From contig JARKIF010000129.1 in the NCBI GenBank assembly GCA_029378245.1, positions 1 to 64,000 on the forward strand: 64,000 nt of DNA. Reading direction: 5' to 3'. Both the position numbers and the translations under genes were made by a program. This document shows positions 1-11,018 of this stretch, one piece after another. Below the pieces are notes generated by a model. That model was given only the letters and a program-made list of their open reading frames with translations. It made no database searches and was not told where the DNA came from. The stretch is from Roridomyces roridus. Taxonomy: Eukaryota; Basidiomycota; Agaricomycetes; Agaricales; Mycenaceae. Positions within the stretch are counted from its first letter, which is position 1. The number at the start of each line of letters is the position of its first letter.

Positions 1-796
1 AAACCAACGTCACCTACATACATCTCATTATTCGCCGCGCCTCGCTGGTGCTGGTTCCTTTCTTTCTTTTTTTCGTAGCTACAAATTCGTTGTTTTTTAT
101 TCAACCTGTCGAGCTGATACTTTATGTTTAGTGTACTGTGTATGTGTGTACTCTTGGGCGTGTCCCCTCTGCTATCTATTCGTCTTTCAGTCTAGTTTGG
201 ATATCTGATTCCGTGATTTGCCATCAAACCCGCATCTTTGCTTAAGCTTCTTCCAACTTGAAAAATTCGTCCTGCTCCTAGACCATGTCTGCTTGTCGTT
301 TGGAAGCATTATCCCGAACTGGAAACTCTGAACTATGATATTATTGCAATTCGTGGTGATATAATAAGCTACACTCCCTCCCTCCCTCCGCTCCCCGACA
401 CCGACACGCTCTCCTCCTAAACACGACGCCGTGGCGGCGGGCTCACATCTCTCAACAGCAACTTTCCTGAACTAGATGGGCTTATCTGATATAACTTGGC
501 CCGCTCAAAGCTCAGGACTTTGGTCCCTGTGACCAGGCGATACTCGGTGGCGGGCGTGGTAAGTTTGAGCTCGGGGCAGGATGTACTGCGCGGAAAGGCG
601 TGTGCTTGGGGTTGGTTTATGCGGCAAGAATCCTGCGACTAATCAGCGAACTGAGTTTGGGAGAGATCGGAAGGTGTGGTGGCGACGTACCATCGAGTTT
701 TATGATTTATCGGGCCAGGGAATGAAAGGACGATTGGTAGTAGGTGGATTTCTTATCTTCCATGACGAATGTTCGAGGGCTTATATACGCACCAAG
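1..796. other. Region without a supportable gene
   Basis: I see no convincing coding region here. There is a CT-rich stretch near 375-420 and otherwise mixed-composition DNA with only short open frames. It may hold the 3' end or UTR of a gene outside the window, or the distal promoter of the gene starting at 1018. Confidence 0.4.
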
Positions 797-1017
797 GAGG
801 ACAAAGGGTCGATGCCACTGGGCACCGCGCTTTGGTGGCTTTGAGATCGTGTGAAGGCGAACAATGTCGGTCGATGCGCGATCGGCGTGAACAATGGCGC
901 TGAGTTCTGAATTGGGCAAGTGCACCAAAGAGGCCCATGCCACTGTCCTCTGCCGATGGGGTATAAAGGGAGGCTCTCGCTTGTCGAACTAAATTACTAT
1001 CCCGCACTTTTATTATC
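797..1017 (+). promoter_or_regulatory. Promoter with TATA box, conserved with a paralog 52 kb away
   Basis: A TATA box (TATAAA, 962-967) lies about 50 bases before the ATG at 1018. Three blocks (about 797-822, 858-870 and 906-948) recur in the same order upstream of the paralogous gene that starts at 53627 on the minus strand. The third block contains AAGTGCACCAAAGAGGCCCA, matched by AAGTGCGCCAAAGAGGCCCG in the other copy. Such order and similarity outside coding DNA suggest shared control elements or a duplication that carried its promoter. The binding factor is unknown. Confidence 0.7.
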
Positions 1018-1717
1018 ATGGAAGCAGCTCGTCTTGATATCATGGACGCTCAGAGATTCGACCCATCGAAGCGGACTGTAAGCCCACTATTTTCTTCTCT
1101 TGTCCCGACGCGTTTTCTCATCCAGATTCCAGTCTAACCGTTCTGAGCTTACCGTTCGCACCGGTGGCAACGAAGAGGACGCGTCGACCGCGCCTGCCAC
1201 CCCGAGATCTTGGGTCACATTCCTCGAGCCCTGCATCGAGTCCTCCTCCTCCTCCGACTCTGACGCGGGCTCCGTCTCCATCGACGAGGAAAGCTCCACC
1301 CCTCCAACCTCCCTCCAATCATCCATCACACTCGAGGACGCCCTCGATCCCAAATCCATCCAACAATTCGACGTCTTTGACAAGGGCGACAGCATCACGA
1401 CGCGGACTATCATCCGCCCCGTCCCACGCGCGGGCTGCTTCTCGCGCCCTAGCAGCCCCGTTACCTCGCGCCCCACCTCCCCCATCAACTTTGCCGCACT
1501 CAACTGCTTTGGTGCCGACGCGTTCGCAGAGGAGGCGGATTACCTGCAGGAAAAGCGTGCGCAGGAATTGGCTGGGCAGGCCTGTGCGCTCGAAGTGCGC
1601 ATGCAGAGGCAGATCGTATTCGAGGTGGAGATGCCTTATATCGTGCAAAAGACGGTCGATCCAGAGGGGTTGCGTCGTCGTAAGATGGGGAATGTCTCGA
1701 GTGTGTCTTGTCCTTGA
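1018..1717 (+). CDS. Conserved low-complexity protein, paralog of the gene at 52864-53627
   Basis: Two exons, 1018-1077 and 1133-1717, give about 214 residues. The 55-bp intron is phase 0; using the second AG (ending at 1132) keeps frame and matches the splice site of the paralog. The N terminus (MEAARLDIMDAQRFDP) has a near-identical counterpart in the paralog. The middle is Ser/Glu/Pro rich and the most conserved part is C-terminal (FAEEADYLQEKRAQEL, EVEMPYIVQK, VDPEGLRRR). I recognise no catalytic motif, signal peptide or membrane segment. The EEADYLQEKRAQELAG stretch is probably helical, so a small regulatory or scaffold protein is possible, but function is unknown. Confidence 0.8.
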
Positions 1718-1836
1718 AATTGTATTGCTTTTCTCGTGTATCGTTAGATGTTTCACGTCATTTGGTGCTCTACTTTATACAATGTTTAAACTACCATCCC
1801 CGCCCGCAGGAACGTGGATAACACCGGGCCACTTGT

Positions 1837-3361
1837 TTACTTTCCCTCTATTCGGTCGGATGGCCACGATCGTCTCGGTAGCCATACTGTAGCTAGTCGG
1901 TGGTTTAACCACTGGAACCACTGGACGAGGAACCGGAGAGCTTGGCCATGAACAAGGAATCGCACACGAATCCCGTCGTTGAATGGGTGCAGTGAGGAGT
2001 GTCGATTGAGATTCCACCTGGGTGCTGGTGAAAGTGGGTAGGGTCGAACAGAATTGGGATACAAGGTCGGGTCCACAGATCCGCATGTTGTGCGTTTTGA
2101 TTGACGCAGAATTAGCAGGAGGGTGTTCACTTGCTCCAGGTGTACTTTTGAGAACAAGATTAAGCCAACCGTCTGAGCGAAGCAAGTATTCAGCGATAAG
2201 TCGATGCACTGTGTAAGTAATCTGAACGCACCATTACTGAGACCCAGCTCGTGCACCCCTCCCATCCAGGCCGTCTCTATTAAGAGCCCTACATCAACGC
2301 ACTCGGCCGTGTCATAGCTTTCAGCGACGTCGTATGTCTTACTGTCTGCGTCCCAGGCCGACATCTCGTACTTCCCCAGAGAGGATCTCCCCTGAAACCG
2401 TGCCAGCAATTAGATCATCCAAGAACGTAAGAGAGAGGAAATTCTCACCAGTTTGTCTAACAGAATAATGTGCGCAAGTTCGTGCACGATAGCCATTTTG
2501 AAACTGGCAGTAGCAGCGGCCAGGGATTCCAAAGCGCGCTTCTGCTCCTGCTCATCAAGACCTTCCCGGCTGCTTGCAGCATGCGCTGCAAGGTAGTAAT
2601 CAACAAGCTCGAACGGCAGTGCAATGTACCGCTGAGAGTCTTGGTCCCGCTGTGAGTTTAGTACCCGGCGGCCATAAATCCCATATTTTCCTATGGGTAG
2701 CGACATCCATCTATCGGGAGGATCACCAGCGCCAGTCCACGTCGGTACGCTCGGTAGATGTTGTACGCCGGGGAAATCGACGATGGACTCCTTACTATCG
2801 TGCCAGGTGATGAGGGAGGGAAGGGACGCGCTCGAAGCCTGCGGAAGGATGAGAACAAATGGTGGTGCCCGGGTTTGCAAGGCTCGCTGGGTGTCCCCGA
2901 TCGTCTGCCGACGCAATGCTGGCCGTAAAGGCCGAACCGACCGGTAACTCGGAGCGAGAGGCACCAGAACCTCGGCGCTGTCGCTATACGCGAGCGCGGT
3001 GAATACTGAGTCGACTATGTCTTGAATCTGTGAATTCTTGACAAGTTTTGCGTGGGGGACCAAGTCTTCTTCAAGAAGATAAACGCTCGTGTGGAGTTGG
3101 GGTGGGACGGTGGTCTTTTGCACGACGCTGAGGAAGGTTTCGCGATCTGAGAAGACGAGTTGAGATGTTATTCTTGTGAAAACGACTTGAGAAAACTTGA
3201 CCTGATTCCGTCGGGAAAATAAGGTGGAACTCCAAGTCGTCGAGCACATTGGGTCGCCGAGGGATAGCTACTGGGTATCTTCCCTCCCAGGACCGTGTCT
3301 TCCTCACACACTCTGTTTCCATGAACATGAATTTTTCTGTCTCCGCGGTCAGTGATCTCAT
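1837..3361 (-). CDS. HExxH-motif protein, possible zinc metallopeptidase
   Basis: Exon 1 is 3361-3202 and exon 2 is 3146-2449; the 55-bp intron splits a codon (phase 1). A third exon begins after an intron that ends near 2390. The end of exon 2 reads MAIVHELAHIILLDKL, a HELAH zinc-binding signature, placed directly before the intron. The next exon contains an acidic stretch and GLLIETAWMGG, whose Glu could be the third metal ligand, as in gluzincins; that is inference. The C terminus is uncertain: reading through stops at 1837, while a splice near 2210 would open another frame to 1775. No signal peptide is seen. Similar HExxH hypothetical proteins occur in fungi. A protease role is plausible but unproven. 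Confidence 0.65.
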
Positions 3362-3802
3362 GGCGACGCGGGATGAAATGAACGCACTTTCAAGAACTAT
3401 CTCTGAATCTTGATGGCCACCGTCTGCAAGAAGGATGGATTCGACGGTAACTGTATCCTGGGTGAGCAGGTTCTTTTACAAGACGATGAAATACGGACCG
3501 TAAACGTGCGCCACATTATCCAGACGCCCCAGAAAATCGTTGTCCGAGAGGCATTCGCAAGCAGCGTGAAAGGTGATATTCTGTTGAGGGGGAATGGTGG
3601 AAGAGGTTGGACGAAGGAGAGGTCCAGGCGGCCATCGAAGGCGCTCCGAAGTCATGGTGGTGAAGAAGAAGAAGAGACAGGGGCCGACTTAGTAAGCACG
3701 ATATCATCTCCTCACTTCACGCAAATGAGACAGAGCAGATATTCAATTGAGCCAAGTAAGTGAACAGTAAGAGAATACGCAAGGAAGGAAGTCGATATAG
3801 TC
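3362..3802. other. Intergenic region between two minus-strand genes
   Basis: Probable promoter of the HExxH gene and terminator region of the secreted-protein gene. Open frames on both strands overlap one another and lack splice or family support, so I call no gene. Confidence 0.4.
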
Positions 3803-4659
3803 TCACGCAGGCTTGACCAACACAATACTCGAGATCTTGCAGGTCGTCGTGCCACCGCTGATAGTCGCCACGGGAGTGCTCTTGGTCACGACCGCCGCAT
3901 TCTGGTAGTTTGACGGTCCGTTCGTGCACCAGGAGGTGGAGGTCGTGTTGGCCGTGATGACGACGTTGCTGAAAGCGAATTGGCCAAAAGTCCACGCGAC
4001 GTCGTAGAGCTCGATCGCCAATATGGCTTGATTCATCTGGTGAGTCGCTGTATTCATGCGTCAGAGTGTTGGGTGAATGAATTTCAAAGCGACGCACGGA
4101 GGGCGAAGGAACCCGTAGCAGAGCCGCCCCCGCTGCTGGAGAGCGACGTCGTCCACGTCCCACTGGAGACGCTGTTCACGGAAAAACCAAAGTTGACCGT
4201 CTGACCATTCGGGACTAGTTTTTTTCCGTCAATTTTTCCGCCAGTAGGATGAGGAAGGCTCACCATTGAAGCCGCTGCCCCAGGCAAGAGAGGGGTCCGA
4301 GCAGCAGTAGCCGTCACCGATCCACCATTCGCCGCTTCGGCCATCGAGGACGGCTTGAAGGACGCCGGCATTGCCGGGCGGCTCTGGGCGCAGGTTGGCC
4401 TCTTATCCACATGGGATTCAGATGAAACGCACGGAGACCGGGCCAAAGGTAGTAAGTGGCGGCTTGAGGAAGGGGCGGAGCCACGAATAATCCCGAGTAG
4501 GACGTGATGTACGACCCGGCAGGCGTCGTGAAGGTCAGGAAGTACCTGTGACGTCTTTTGAGTTTCGACCACATGCGCAAAATGTAGCACTGACCAAGTC
4601 TGAGCGGACACATAGTGAACGAGCGCGAGGAGCGCAAGGCGACTGGCGAAAAGCTTCAT
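3803..4659 (-). CDS. Secreted protein of a fungal lectin/glucanase-like family (uncertain)
   Basis: Five exons are supported by frame continuity. It starts at 4659 with a signal peptide (MKLFASRLALLALVHYVSAQ). Introns split codons after TG (W), near 4433, after FN, and after AL. The mature part contains TYYLWPGLQ, AGVLQAVLDGRSGEWWIGDG and YCCSDPSLAWG, then VPNGQTVNFGFSVNSVSSG, ending ISSIVLVKPA; about 220 residues in all. This pattern resembles secreted fungal proteins with a concanavalin-A-like fold, but I cannot name an enzyme activity. One intron would be only 31 nt (about 4402-4432), unusually short, although skipping it restores the motif exactly. The promoter has a TATA-like GGATATAAAGG near 4687-4697. 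Confidence 0.65.
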
Positions 4660-5327
4660 GATGCTGGCTGAGCGGACCGCTGAGGGCCTTTATATCCATT
4701 TTCCATGCAGATAAGCCATATGATCACATTCACCAACGGACTATCCGAAGCATTGTCGGGTTGCGAGATACGCCGAGATTAGCAGCCGTCTCAAAGGTTG
4801 ATTTGCAGAGTCAAGGCGACGAGTCAGTAGGATGATGCTGATAGAGAACGAGCGGGGGCCTAAGAGCGCTAGTTTCCGATTGGCGGACTGAAGATGCATA
4901 TCCCTGGTCAGCCCGGACCGCGAGCAGGTCAAAACTGTGGCAGCGATAACTGCTGCATCCACACGAGGAGCCTGGAAAAGAAGAGGCAGAAAAGAAGGGC
5001 GGGCAATGTTTGGTGAACAAACGTGATCTCTCTTTGATCTTGTCGGTCAACTTCCGCCATCAACCAACCCCGCCATCGTCGCATTGCACTCGAAAACCGA
5101 TTCCCGGATCTAATATTTTTACTCCGCGGAATACCATGGTGTGCGTCATCGACTGGAAATGTTCCAACGCAACAAGTGAGTAGCATCTCCGTTGGCCCTT
5201 GAGGCTCGGTCCCCACTCAGTCCAGGGCCGTCCGACCGTCGACAGTTCGATATTGAAAGACAATTAGACCGATAAACATAGGTAATGTACATACAAAAAA
5301 CCCAGAGAAAACCGTACATCTATGTCT
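4660..5327. other. Intergenic region
   Basis: Promoter of the secreted-protein gene at the left. The rest shows only short overlapping frames. A tiny possible spliced frame begins at the ATG near 5133 on the plus strand, but nothing supports it. Confidence 0.4.
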
Positions 5328-6144
5328 TTAGAAGGAGGAATCGACATCCATGGAATCCCAGTTGGGAATCGGCAGCCGCGGGGGAAGACGCGCGTTGCCC
5401 CGCAGGGGACGAGAGGCAGTCTCACGCTCAAGACTATCCTCCTTATCTTGAGCCAGCTCGTCCAGTGGGTGCCTAGGAGGAGCCTCGTTCTTCTTGGGCG
5501 AATGGGTGAGGTCTCGACTCGTCATGAATGTCATGAACCGCGAGTGCGGCGTCGAAACGTCTTCCTGTACGATTTTGAGTGTAAATAACACCAATGCAGA
5601 CGGTCTTTGACGAACCTCGTCAGGGATAGTTACAATGGTCGACGTCCTGCCCAAGACCACTGATGGAGGACGAACTGGTGGCATGAGCTCTTGGTGCGCC
5701 GTCTTGCTCGACGCAACATTGCTCAGCGACCTCTCTGTGAGTCTCTTGAACTGGTACGAGTCCTCGGAATAAAGCAGGCGGCGCATAGGTGGGCGGGCTC
5801 GGACTGGGCGCCTTCGCACCCCTTCTGACTCGGGCGTCCCGCGTTGCGAGCCAGGGGGAGACAAGGCGCCGGGAGCGCCAGGGATGTAGTAAGGACGCGA
5901 CAATGAAATGTCACCCCTTGCGGACAGGGTGTACCCGTCGTCTTGGGAGTCGTCGATGTCGAACTCTTGGGTGGCATTGCTCTCCTGCGACTGTTTGTCG
6001 AAGACTGGTGTGTCCCTGTGCCGAACGGGAGTCTTGAATCTGCTTAGGACTGACTTGCGGCGCGGTGGAGTCCTGACGGTCTGACCCGAAGAAAAACAAT
6101 GAGACCCAGGTTGGATTGGAAGAGGCGCGGTTACGCACCCTCAT
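5328..6144 (-). CDS. Basic, disordered protein with TPPRRK-type motif, unknown function
   Basis: Three exons: 6144-6139 (only ATGAGG), 6080-5616 and 5564-5328, joined by phase-0 introns of 58 and 51 bp; 235 residues. The protein begins MRTVRTPPRRKSVLSRFKTP, which is rich in Arg/Lys and TP/SP sites, followed by an acidic DIDDSQDDG patch. Later parts are Pro/Arg rich and the end is WDSMDVDSSF. The SP/TP sites and basic clusters suggest a nuclear, possibly CDK-regulated protein, but that is inference and I recognise no domain. The tiny first exon is supported by a good GTGCGT donor and clean frame continuity. Confidence 0.6.
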
Positions 6145-6398
6145 GTTGAATTTTTTGGTGGGGACACTTGCGAACTCAAGACCGAAGGGATGAAGGGGAG
6201 AGGAAAGGAAGTTCTGAAGGCGTGGTTGTGGTTTATATAGACGCGTTCAGCGCGTGATGACAATGTGTGGCTCGAGGGACAATGCGAGGTCTGATTTCCA
6301 TTTTGAGCCTCGTTTGGGCCATCCACCGCAAAGTCGAGATCCCTGACTCAATGGAAGGTCGCGACAAAAGTCGCTCGATCGGCACAAACGTTGGTTAC

Positions 6399-6456
6399 AT
6401 GAGCGGACGAGAAATTTCGGGAGTTAGGGGCAATTATTAGGACACGTGATGGCGTT
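6399..6456 (+). repeat. Promoter block shared with the F-box-like gene at 9457
   Basis: ATGAGCGGAC followed by GAAATTTCG and AGTTAGGGG (6399-6430), and GACACGTGATGGCGTT (6441-6456), recur at 9351-9382 and 9417-9432. The second block contains a CACGTG E-box and a conserved upstream ATG. Spacing between blocks differs (10 versus 34 bases), so the blocks rather than the whole region are conserved. Confidence 0.85.
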
Positions 6457-6514
6457 GTGGCCTTCGCATCATCATCAATGCATCATGATCTTCACAAGTT
6501 GTTAAAGTACCGCC

Positions 6515-8175
6515 ATGACCGACTGCACATGCCCTTTTCAACGCCACCTCTTTCCTCAATGTACGCAGGAGAAGGAATTACGCGACTTACTGCGTTCCAA
6601 CCATTCTCCATCCGCGTTCCAGGTTGCTCACTGTCGATCTATCTCAACCTCCGAGGCTCTCTGCCAGCGGAGCTCGAGCGATACGACGACGAGATTCTTC
6701 GTCTCAAAGCCGCTCTTTTTAGAGCAGAATCTGAGCGCGCCGCTGTACAACACTACGCCGGCCTCTGCGATGCGGTCATGTCTCCCGTCCGCCGACTGCC
6801 CGGGGAAATCTTGGTGGAGATATTCGGTTACTTCACGAGCGCGCTGCATTGGCCCTGGTTAGAGTTTCCCAGAAGTGACAGCATCGAGGAGGAGATGCGA
6901 CGCGTCGCGAACGTGGAGCTCCTGCGTGTCGCCCAAGTCTGCCCTCGGTGGCACCAACTCGTCATGGGAACCCCCTCGTTATGGAGTTGCATAGAGCTTG
7001 ACCTGTGCAAGTGGACGGCACCCGATTCAAGCCTCCTCCTCTTGCTCAAAACTGTTTTGGATCGTGGAGGAAATTTTCCGCTCGATCTTGGCATCATCTG
7101 GGGTGATGGGGATGCCACTTCTCGCACCCTGGAGCTCTTGGCTTCGTATTCCCTGCGATGGCGCCGCGTATCATTCCGGATGTGGACGTCTCAACTCGCG
7201 GAATACTCCAGACTTTCCCCTATTTCAGGCAATCTCCCCGTTCTACGCAGCCTTGCAATCGACGTAGGGTGGCACAACATCGAGGCGATGACTTTTTTTG
7301 AACGCGCCCCTCGACTTGTGGAAGTTTTCCTCAGCGGATTGCCAGCCGAAGCACCCAAATTGCCTCTGGAACAATTGAAGTTTCTGGGCTTCGATGATGT
7401 GGGACCAGAAGAATTGGCGGATGTTGCGGCTACTATGTCTCGTCTTTCCGGGGACGCGACAATCACTGTCTACTCCGCTGCATGGGAAGGGCCTGAGGCG
7501 GCTACCATCCAGGTCGTCCCAACAGTTTCCAATATCTTAGACCTTGCAGTCCGCGTGGGGGGTGACTTCAATATTGAGCCTGCGCGCTCAGCAATGAGGG
7601 ACTGCATGCTGCATTTCACGCTACCCCTCCTCGACTCTATCCGGTTTCGCACCCAATACGCGGGTGTCCTCTACCTTTCCCAGCCGACGCCTTTTTGGCG
7701 CTCGCTGATCGGTCGTCCTTCTCCAGCCATCTCACGGTACTTGTACTGAATTCCGTGCTCGTTACAGAAGCAGAGCTTCTCCAGATGTTAGACGTGCTGA
7801 AAGCCTTGGACAATTTGTCCATTTCCGACCACAAGCAGATTCCTGGTGAACCGACAGAATACCTTCCTTCTGCTCACCGACTCTCTTCTCCATCGTCTCA
7901 CCTGGACGCCAGGTCCCGCATGCCTCGTGCCTGCCCTTAGCTACTTGGGCTGCCACACGCTGCTCAAATTCGACGACGGCGTTTACCGAGACTTTGTGTT
8001 GTCGAGAATTCGACCAGGACGGAACGAGCGTGGCCCATTTGAGGTGGAATTATTCTGGGATTCGGACAATCAGCGCGACTTGGATTCAGGTGTGTTGGCG
8101 CAGTTCGAGGAGCTCCAATCGTGCGGCGAGTTGTTGTTTTCTCTTGCACCGAGTCCCATGTTCGAAGGCAGCTGA
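6515..8175 (+). pseudogene. F-box protein pseudogene (several frameshifts)
   Basis: The coding signal moves between frames. It begins near 6515 (ELRDLLRSNHSPS, a common N terminus of Agaricomycete F-box proteins) and shifts frame near 6655. It continues as PAELERYDDEILRLKAAL with the F-box at about 6780-6835 (SPVRRLPGEILVEIFGYF) and an LRR-like region to about 7690. It shifts again at the poly-T near 7692 and once more near 7840-7850, ending at 8175. Each segment carries family-typical sequence, so the shifts interrupt a once-continuous gene. None coincides with a convincing intron. Sequencing error is possible, but neighbouring genes read cleanly. If functional it would be a substrate adaptor of an SCF ubiquitin ligase. 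Confidence 0.7.
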
Positions 8176-8381
8176 AAAATGCGTATCTTACTGCTCAAAA
8201 TGTGTTATTTTCTTGGCGCCCGCATCTTCTGAATGATATTACTCATGTATCGAACACCGGTTTCAACGGGCGCGATAGGCTACTGTTACCGGAATGCCGG
8301 CACATTGTGGGTCCAGCAACAGTGCCCGAGATTCAGACTCGGACCAGCTAGTTCTCTCTTTCCCTCCTCTGACTTTCCCTG

Positions 8382-9245
8382 ATGGACAGAGGTGCGTAGC
8401 ATTCCACCACCTGCGCTGGTGCTCATCGTTATGCTGCAGACCTCACCTTTCGTCTCGTTGTGGAATCGGACGTATTCGACGGCGAGACATTTGCTTTTTG
8501 CCAACTGCTTTTCGATAAAGACGGCGAATACTATACATGCAGAAAGGCAGAGCGCCAGCCCGCTTCTGCCAGTCGCCTGCGTGATCTCTTTGCTCAGGCC
8601 TCTGTAGTTCCACATACGTTCTATAGGAACCCGGTGCCCACGACCTTCGCCTGCACCCAAGCTCGTGAGCTGGGCTCCAACATTTACCTGAAAGTCGCCG
8701 AACCTTTCACCTACAACGATGAGCTTGACCGCGGTGCGACAGACCTCACCGACCACCAGCTTCGAGAGCTCAGGGTTTGCGAGGTCCTCTTACAGAATCC
8801 GCACCCTAACATCTGCCTCTACTATGGATACCTTCCCTCTGGCAGTGGCGACTACATTCGCGGCCTGTGTTTCGAGCGGCACGAGAGGTTGTTGTATGAT
8901 GCTGTTACTGCTGGAGCCCAGTTTCCTCCCTCCTTCTTGGACGGAATCCATGAGGCAATAAAGCACCTACATTCCCTGGGTTACGCACATGTGAGAGACA
9001 CGAGCTTCTCCGATATATTACCTCTCACTCCCTGCACACAGAATGACCTCAATCCGAACAACATCATGATATCCAAAGCCGGTGAACCCATTCTCATCGA
9101 CTTCGACTCGTCCGTCCCACTCGGGCTCAAGTTGGGGAAGGGTAAGACTTTTGAGTGGGAATACGAGGGTGACGTTTCTGCCAAGGAGAATGATCTGTGG
9201 GCATTGGCGGAGCTACGTGAATGGATTGCGGGCAGACGTGAATAG
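8382..9245 (+). CDS. Small protein-kinase-like protein (possible pseudokinase)
   Basis: Exons 8382-8391, 8440-8990 and 9042-9245 give 254 residues. The 10-nt first exon joins in phase 1 to give MDRDLTFRLVVESDVFDG. The kinase fold is suggested by a Lys in SNIYLKVAEPF, HPNICLYYGY in the N lobe, and the catalytic loop GYAHNDLNPNNIM, which is created exactly by splicing at 8990/9042. The Mg-binding DFG is replaced by DFDSS, and no glycine-rich loop is evident. It belongs to the short fungal kinase-like proteins common in Agaricomycetes; activity is doubtful. It sits between two F-box genes and has its own upstream region. Confidence 0.75.
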
Positions 9246-9350
9246 GCTTTCCGCTTTCCACCTGGGGGCATTTGTCGCTGTTCCTGGAATACATAGTCGG
9301 TTAAAAAATAGGTTTCAGCCTTCTCCTAAAATACCAATCAATGTGTGGCC

Positions 9351-9432
9351 ATGAGCGGACAGGAAATTTCGAGAGTTAGGGGTTTACTCGAGGCGGTATC
9401 AAAGTGGTCGTGTTTTGACACGTGATGGCGTT
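9351..9432 (+). repeat. Second copy of the duplicated F-box promoter block
   Basis: It matches 6399-6456 (see there). The block ends in an upstream ATG at 9425 that opens a 12-codon frame. Its stop TGA (9458-9460) overlaps the presumed main ATG at 9457 as ATGA, an arrangement compatible with termination-reinitiation control. Confidence 0.8.
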
Positions 9433-9456
9433 CCTGCTTACCCCTCAACCACCACC

Positions 9457-10985
9457 ATGAAATTGACTGAGCTCGGCCACGACGTACTGCTGGAGATATG
9501 CGGCCACGTCTATGAAGGTATTGAACTAACAGACAAAATAAAACCTCTATTGAACTTGCACAGACCATCCTCGAGACAGGGTTTTCCTGGGCTTCTATGA
9601 GATTGACCGAGACAGCCTCGAACGCCATCGCATTTTCCCAGGTCCCCCTGCGCAGATTCTGCTAGATTTGGCCTCCATGCATTCGCAACTGGCCATCGCG
9701 ACGCGTCCTTACATATGGCGTGAGGTCGCTGTCGTATTCGCTGGGACGGAGGGCCGTAACGAGGAACGTATCGAAGATTACAACCCCATGCACTTTGAGC
9801 GTGCTCAAATGCCGCACATCGCGCGATTTGTCCGGGCGCTCTTTATTGTGTATTGCTCATCGGATGGTCTCCTCCCACAAAGCCTCCCAGGGACGATCTC
9901 GTCTTTCACATCCCTGCGTAGCGTTTGCTTTACCAGATTTCCCAATCAAGCATTCGATGACCAGCCGTCCATGGATGAGCACCTTGCTGCAGCTATCCGC
10001 GCGCATCCTTCCATTCACACGCTCAGTGTTTGTGCCATGACCGACTGCGCGAATCTCATCGAGCCGAACACCCCAAAGAGCTACAACATAGCCTTGAATT
10101 TCTGCCTCGGGAACTCGATGGCTCTTCTCGCGCGACCGAAAGCAGTGAAATCCTTGTATTTGCGCACCCACGACTACGAGCCGCAGGCCGTCGAACAGAG
10201 CTGGCCGTCTGATATCTGGGACACCTTGGAGCACCTTGACGCGGGATACGATACTACAAACTCGGGTCAAGATTCGCAGAATCGAATAAATCAAAGGGTT
10301 ATATTTACTTCCTTCAAGGTTGGTGGTATCTCAGCTTGTGTATCTTACTCTGATTGTTCCAGAATTACCTCTCGACGGGTCGTCGCCCAGCCCTGAGATC
10401 CCTTGATCTCTCCGGAGTTCTGCCTCGCCACGTCGTTCCCTATCTCGAAATGTTCAATAGCATCGGTTTGGATACTTTCACCTATATTCCAACATGGCAC
10501 GACGATTTCGAGCTCGAAACTCTCATCGAAGTTTGGGTCAATTTGCCAAGGGTGAAAAAGCTTCGAGTTGCGATCCCTATTCGCGACGAGCTTGAGTTTC
10601 ACTCGAAGGATATCATAATCCAGGTGCAATCGTCCCGCTATTTCCTTAGACTCTTGTTGAGGAGATAAACATATATCTTTAGCCAAACACGATCGACCTG
10701 TTGCAGAAATTCTCAGATCTGGTCGACCTCTGTGTGTCGTTCGACCGGGAGGATATCGACAGGTTGAAGCTGGCAAAACTCGCACAATCATCTGTCCAGC
10801 TGCTAGCCGATGCTTGTCCACTGTTGAGCAGTGTGGAGGTAGTCGCCAGGTCGATTTCATGGCACTCTCCTTCCATCGCACAGTACGCTATCCGGCGCTG
10901 CGGAGGAAATGGGAAAGCAAGTGTCGAGGTCGTGCCTCGGCGGTTGCTCGATGGCACCATTTTCGAGTTTTTGCAGTGGAAATGA
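9457..10985 (+). CDS. F-box-like/LRR protein
   Basis: Four exons (9457-9517, 9564-10318, 10363-10623, 10683-10985) keep one frame and encode about 459 residues. The N terminus MKLTELGHDVLLEICGHVYE is a short F-box-like helix pair. It is followed by LLDLASMHSQLAIATRPYIW, typical of basidiomycete F-box proteins. The remainder holds irregular leucine-rich repeats (for example IHTLSVCAMTDCANLI and ALRSLDLSGVLPRHVVPYLE). Expected role: substrate receptor of an SCF E3 ligase; substrate unknown. It shares promoter blocks with the broken F-box gene upstream but is not closely similar in protein sequence, so promoter capture or an old duplication is possible. Confidence 0.75.
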
Positions 10986-11018
10986 TCAGCAGCGTTGGCG
11001 GAATTAAAAGGTTACAAG

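Noticed and set aside
5060..5270. Small ORFs on both strands between the secreted-protein and basic-protein genes
   Set aside because: A short spliced plus-strand frame (about 29 codons) and a 67-codon minus frame exist, but neither has a CaaX end, signal peptide or other support.
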